Source: Streptomyces sp. YPW6 (lineage in GTDB: Bacteria; Actinomycetota; Actinomycetes; Streptomycetales; Streptomycetaceae). From it: a stretch of 64,000 bases of DNA. Location of the stretch: the NCBI RefSeq assembly GCF_018866325.1, contig NZ_CP076457.1:434001-498000 (forward strand), given 5' to 3'. Numbering within the stretch: position 1 is the stretch's first letter; the number at the start of each line of letters is the position of its first letter. Both the position numbers and the translations under genes were made by a program. Positions 61,629-64,000 of this stretch are shown one piece after another. The notes beneath the pieces were generated by a model. It saw only the letters and a list, made by a program, of their open reading frames with translations, had not been told where the DNA came from and searched no databases.

Positions 61629-63249
61629 CCGCACCAAGGGCATACCGGACGAGGGCCTCGCCGCCCGGCTGTCGGTGCAGTCCTGGGTCCATCTGATACT
61701 CGGCGGCTTCGTGGTGGTCGTCTGCGGCTGCCTGGTGATCGGCGGTCTGGTGCTGTCCCGGATGTCGGAGCGCACCGACGAGCTGGTGGACCGCATCCAG
61801 CCGGCGCGGTCGGTCTCCTTCCAGTTGCAGAACGCCCTGCTCGACCAGGAGACCGGGGTCCGGGGGTTCGCCCTGACCGGCGACCGGTCCTTCCTGGAAC
61901 CGTACGAGGCAGGGAAGAGCGCCGAGCGGGAGCGGCTGGCCCAGGCGCGGCAGCTGGTGGGCGGCGACGAGCGGCTCGCGAAGGACCTGGACGCCGTCGA
62001 GGCCGCCGCCGTGCGGTGGCGGCAGGACAAGGCCGAACCGCTGATCGCGGCCGTACGGCAGGCCGGTCCCAGCCGCTCCGGCGCCACCGCCCAGCTCCAG
62101 AGCAGCAAGAGCGCGTTCGACGACCTGCGACGCACCTACACCGCCCAGCAGGAACATCTGGCCGAGGCCCGTGACGGGGCGCGGGCCGACCTGAACGCCG
62201 CACGCACGACCCGCGACTGGGTGGTGGGCATCCTGCTGGGCGTCCTCGTGCTGACCATCGTGGCGCTGAGCGTGCTGCTCCACCGGGTGGTGGGCGTCCC
62301 GCTGAGCCGGCTGCGCGCCGCGTCCGAAGGCGTCAGGTCGGGGGCCTTCGGCAAGAGGATCGAGATCAAGGGTCCTTCCGACGTGCAGGCCGTGGCCTGG
62401 GCGGTGGAGGCGATGCGGCGGCGGCTGGCCGACGAGCTGGCCGAGGCACAGCACCGCGAGTCCCTGCTCGCGGAGCAGACGGAGGAGCTGCGCCGGTCCA
62501 ATTCGGAGCTGGAGCAGTTCGCGTACGTCGCCTCGCACGACCTCCAGGAGCCGCTGCGCAAGGTCGCCTCGTTCTGCCAGCTCCTGGAGAAGCGGTACGG
62601 GACGGAGCTGGACGACCGGGGCAAGCAGTACATCGCCTTCGCGGTGGACGGCGCCAAGCGCATGCAGGTGCTCATCAACGACCTGTTGACCTTCTCGCGG
62701 GTCGGCCGGGTCCACGACGGCTGGAAGCCCGTCGATCTGGGGCGCTCACTCGACCGCGCCCTGGGCAATCTGGCCGCGGCGGTCGAGGAGTCGGGGGCGG
62801 CCGTCGAGCGGCCCGAGGAGCTGCCGGAGCTCGTCGGGGACGCCACCGCCCTCACCATGGTCTGGCAGAACCTCATCGGCAACGCGGTGAAGTTCCGCCA
62901 CCCCGACCGTTCGCCCCGGATCACCGTCGCCTGCGTGCGCGAGGACGAGAACTGGCACCTGACCGTGTCGGACAACGGGATCGGCATCGCACCCGAGTTC
63001 GCGGACAAGGTGTTCGTCATCTTCCAGCGACTGCACGCCCGCGACGAGTACGACGGCACGGGCATCGGCCTGGCCCTCTGCCGCAAGATCATCGAGTTCC
63101 ACGGTGGCCGGATCTGGCTGGAGCCCGAACCGGGCGAAGGCACCCGGATCCATTTCACCCTGCCCGTGGCGCCCGAGGCGCCCGCGCACACCACGGCGGA
63201 GCTGCTCGCTCCCGCCCAGCTCACCAGTCAGTCGGGAGACCCATCGTGA
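61618..63249 (+). CDS. CHASE3-HAMP sensor histidine kinase
   Basis: A 543-residue membrane kinase. Two transmembrane helices (HLILGGFVVVVCGCLVIGGLVL and WVVGILLGVLVLTIVALSVLL) frame a CHASE3 sensor domain (QPARSVSFQLQNALLDQETGVRGFALTG). A HAMP segment leads to the His_kinase A domain with FAYVASHDLQEPLRKVASF near 305 and HATPase with NLIGNAVKFRH, VSDNGIGIAPEF and GTGIGLALCRKI. The H-box resembles phytochrome-type kinases. It is coupled to the regulator-phosphatase before it and overlaps the next response regulator, so the order implies a signal chain. Confidence 0.93.
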   Translation: MNTDRTKGIPDEGLAARLSVQSWVHLILGGFVVVVCGCLVIGGLVLSRMSERTDELVDRIQPARSVSFQLQNALLDQETGVRGFALTGDRSFLEPYEAGKSAERERLAQARQLVGGDERLAKDLDAVEAAAVRWRQDKAEPLIAAVRQAGPSRSGATAQLQSSKSAFDDLRRTYTAQQEHLAEARDGARADLNAARTTRDWVVGILLGVLVLTIVALSVLLHRVVGVPLSRLRAASEGVRSGAFGKRIEIKGPSDVQAVAWAVEAMRRRLADELAEAQHRESLLAEQTEELRRSNSELEQFAYVASHDLQEPLRKVASFCQLLEKRYGTELDDRGKQYIAFAVDGAKRMQVLINDLLTFSRVGRVHDGWKPVDLGRSLDRALGNLAAAVEESGAAVERPEELPELVGDATALTMVWQNLIGNAVKFRHPDRSPRITVACVREDENWHLTVSDNGIGIAPEFADKVFVIFQRLHARDEYDGTGIGLALCRKIIEFHGGRIWLEPEPGEGTRIHFTLPVAPEAPAHTTAELLAPAQLTSQSGDPS

Positions 63250-63689
63250 ACGCGCCAGTCCAGCCCATCGAGGTCCTGCTCGTCGAGGACGACCCCGGCG
63301 ACGAGCTGATGACCCGTGAGGCCTTCGAGGACAACAAGATCCGCAACACCCTGCACGTCGTGCGCGACGGGCAGGAGGCGCTGGACTTCCTCTACCGGCG
63401 CGGCCAGTACGCCGGGGCCCCCCGCCCCGACCTGGTGCTGCTGGACCTGAACCTGCCCAAGTACGACGGCCGGCAGGTGCTGGAGCAGATCAAGGGCGAC
63501 CCCGAGCTCTCCCTCATCCCCGTGGTCGTCCTCACCACGTCCTCGGCCGAGGAGGACATCCTGCGCAGTTACAAACTGCACGCGAACGCCTACGTGACGA
63601 AGCCGGTGGACCTCGACCAGTTCATCGCGGCGGTCCGCCAGATCGACGAGTTCTTCGTGACCGTGGTGCGGCTGCCCGGACGTGCGTAG
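63246..63689 (+). CDS. Single-domain response regulator (Rcp1-like)
   Basis: A 147-residue stand-alone receiver. IEVLLVEDDPGDELMTREAF, phosphoacceptor Asp in LVLLDLNLPKYDG, VVLTTSSAEEDI and NAYVTKPVDLDQF are canonical. Rcp1-type regulators accept phosphate from phytochrome-like kinases. The GTG overlaps the kinase stop by four bases. With no output domain, it may pass phosphate on or titrate the kinase. Confidence 0.93.
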   Translation: MNAPVQPIEVLLVEDDPGDELMTREAFEDNKIRNTLHVVRDGQEALDFLYRRGQYAGAPRPDLVLLDLNLPKYDGRQVLEQIKGDPELSLIPVVVLTTSSAEEDILRSYKLHANAYVTKPVDLDQFIAAVRQIDEFFVTVVRLPGRA

Positions 63690-63710
63690 GATCGGTCCGG
63701 ATCTCCTGGA

Positions 63711-64000
63711 GTGGGATCGTTCGCCACGGGTAGACGATTGGCGGAAAAGGTCTCCGACCTCACTGCGGCGCCCTGGCTGGAGCACATGAACGAACAGGTC
63801 ACCTCCCCACCGGAAGAACCGGGTCAGGGGCCGGCTTCCGTTGAGGTACCGCCTTCCGCAGACGTGCTGCCTTCCACCGACGTACTGCTCAGCGCCGAGG
63901 TCTTCGACGGTGAGCCGGGCTGCATCGCGCTGGCCCGCTCCCTCGCCGACCGCTTCCTGACGAGGCTCGCGGTGGAGTGCCTCGCTCCGATAGGCGAGCA
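63711..64000 (+). CDS. ATP-binding (anti-sigma kinase-like) protein, 5' part
   Basis: The 3' end lies beyond the window. The reading GTG 63711, with RRLAEKVSDLTAAPWLEH then MNEQVTSPP, ends in VFDGEPGCIALARSLADRF, the start of an HATPase_c_2 anti-sigma domain. ATG 63786 is the alternative start. It would complete a partner-switching set with the phosphatase and kinase upstream. The call rests on about 25 residues of recognisable domain. Confidence 0.55.
   Translation, partial: MGSFATGRRLAEKVSDLTAAPWLEHMNEQVTSPPEEPGQGPASVEVPPSADVLPSTDVLLSAEVFDGEPGCIALARSLADRFLTRLAVECLAPIGE

Overview
The window comes from a high-GC actinomycete, almost certainly a Streptomyces of the S. griseus group. Third codon positions are overwhelmingly G or C. 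The secreted trypsin at about 4 kb closely matches S. griseus trypsin as I remember it. The gene set is typically streptomycete: ergothioneine operon, ScbR-like TetR regulator, RmdA-type c-di-GMP protein, class F sortase, SpoIIE phosphatases and a DUF574 methyltransferase. I see no rRNA, tRNA, CRISPR, insertion sequence or phage genes. This is ordinary chromosome made of many short conserved operons.

Region by region. 0-5 kb: end of a formyltransferase-like gene, a dimethylargininase, a cysteine-free L32 behind a Zur box, a pentapeptide protein with a Cys-rich head, an ScbR-like TetR regulator and secreted trypsin. 5-9.5 kb: glycogen genes glgA (frameshifted) and glgC, a flavoprotein disulfide reductase, and thioredoxin behind a textbook SigR promoter. 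9.5-12.3 kb: a LacI regulator, a PemK/MazF-like protein and a macro-domain protein. 12.4-17 kb: the egtABCD ergothioneine operon, with a TTA codon in egtA. 17-18.7 kb: olsB-olsA, ornithine lipid synthesis. 19-27 kb: an orphan sugar-binding lipoprotein, dodecin, a HAD phosphatase, a luciferase-like oxidoreductase, a CGNR regulator divergent from a frameshifted MFS exporter, and a UvrA-like ABC protein. 26.7-31 kb: sdhCAB with a divergent LysR regulator. 31-35 kb: rmdA, a methyltransferase and the SCO0930-like lipoprotein. 35-40 kb: cell-surface genes (polyproline protein, DUF4239, two small anchored proteins sharing a GGLGGS tail, class F sortase, polysaccharide deacetylase). 40-48 kb: universal stress protein, CapA-like lipoprotein, an ECF sigma gene overlapped by a convergent mini anti-sigma gene, a LytS/LytR pair enclosing a sodium/solute symporter, and a second anti-sigma protein. 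48-57 kb: Fpg/Nei glycosylase, wax ester synthase/DGAT, PAS-GAF-SpoIIE phosphatase, a lipoprotein, and a YndJ-DUF1990-LMF operon behind twin TTGAAC palindromes. 57-64 kb: a 58-residue small protein, a large SDR, a SigB/SigF-type sigma factor and a signalling operon (response regulator-phosphatase, CHASE3 kinase, Rcp-type regulator, start of an ATPase).

Themes. Thiol redox control (SigR-trx, flavoprotein reductase, egt operon) and stress/developmental signalling (partner-switching phosphatases, sigma factors, c-di-GMP, bldA-type TTA codons) dominate. Three genes (glgA, the MFS exporter, the LMF-like protein) each appear to lack exactly one base within or beside a G/C run. This could be a sequencing artefact or real mutation. 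The least explained items are the 58-residue peptide gene, the sortase with its GGLGGS-tailed proteins, and the convergent sigma/anti-sigma overlap.
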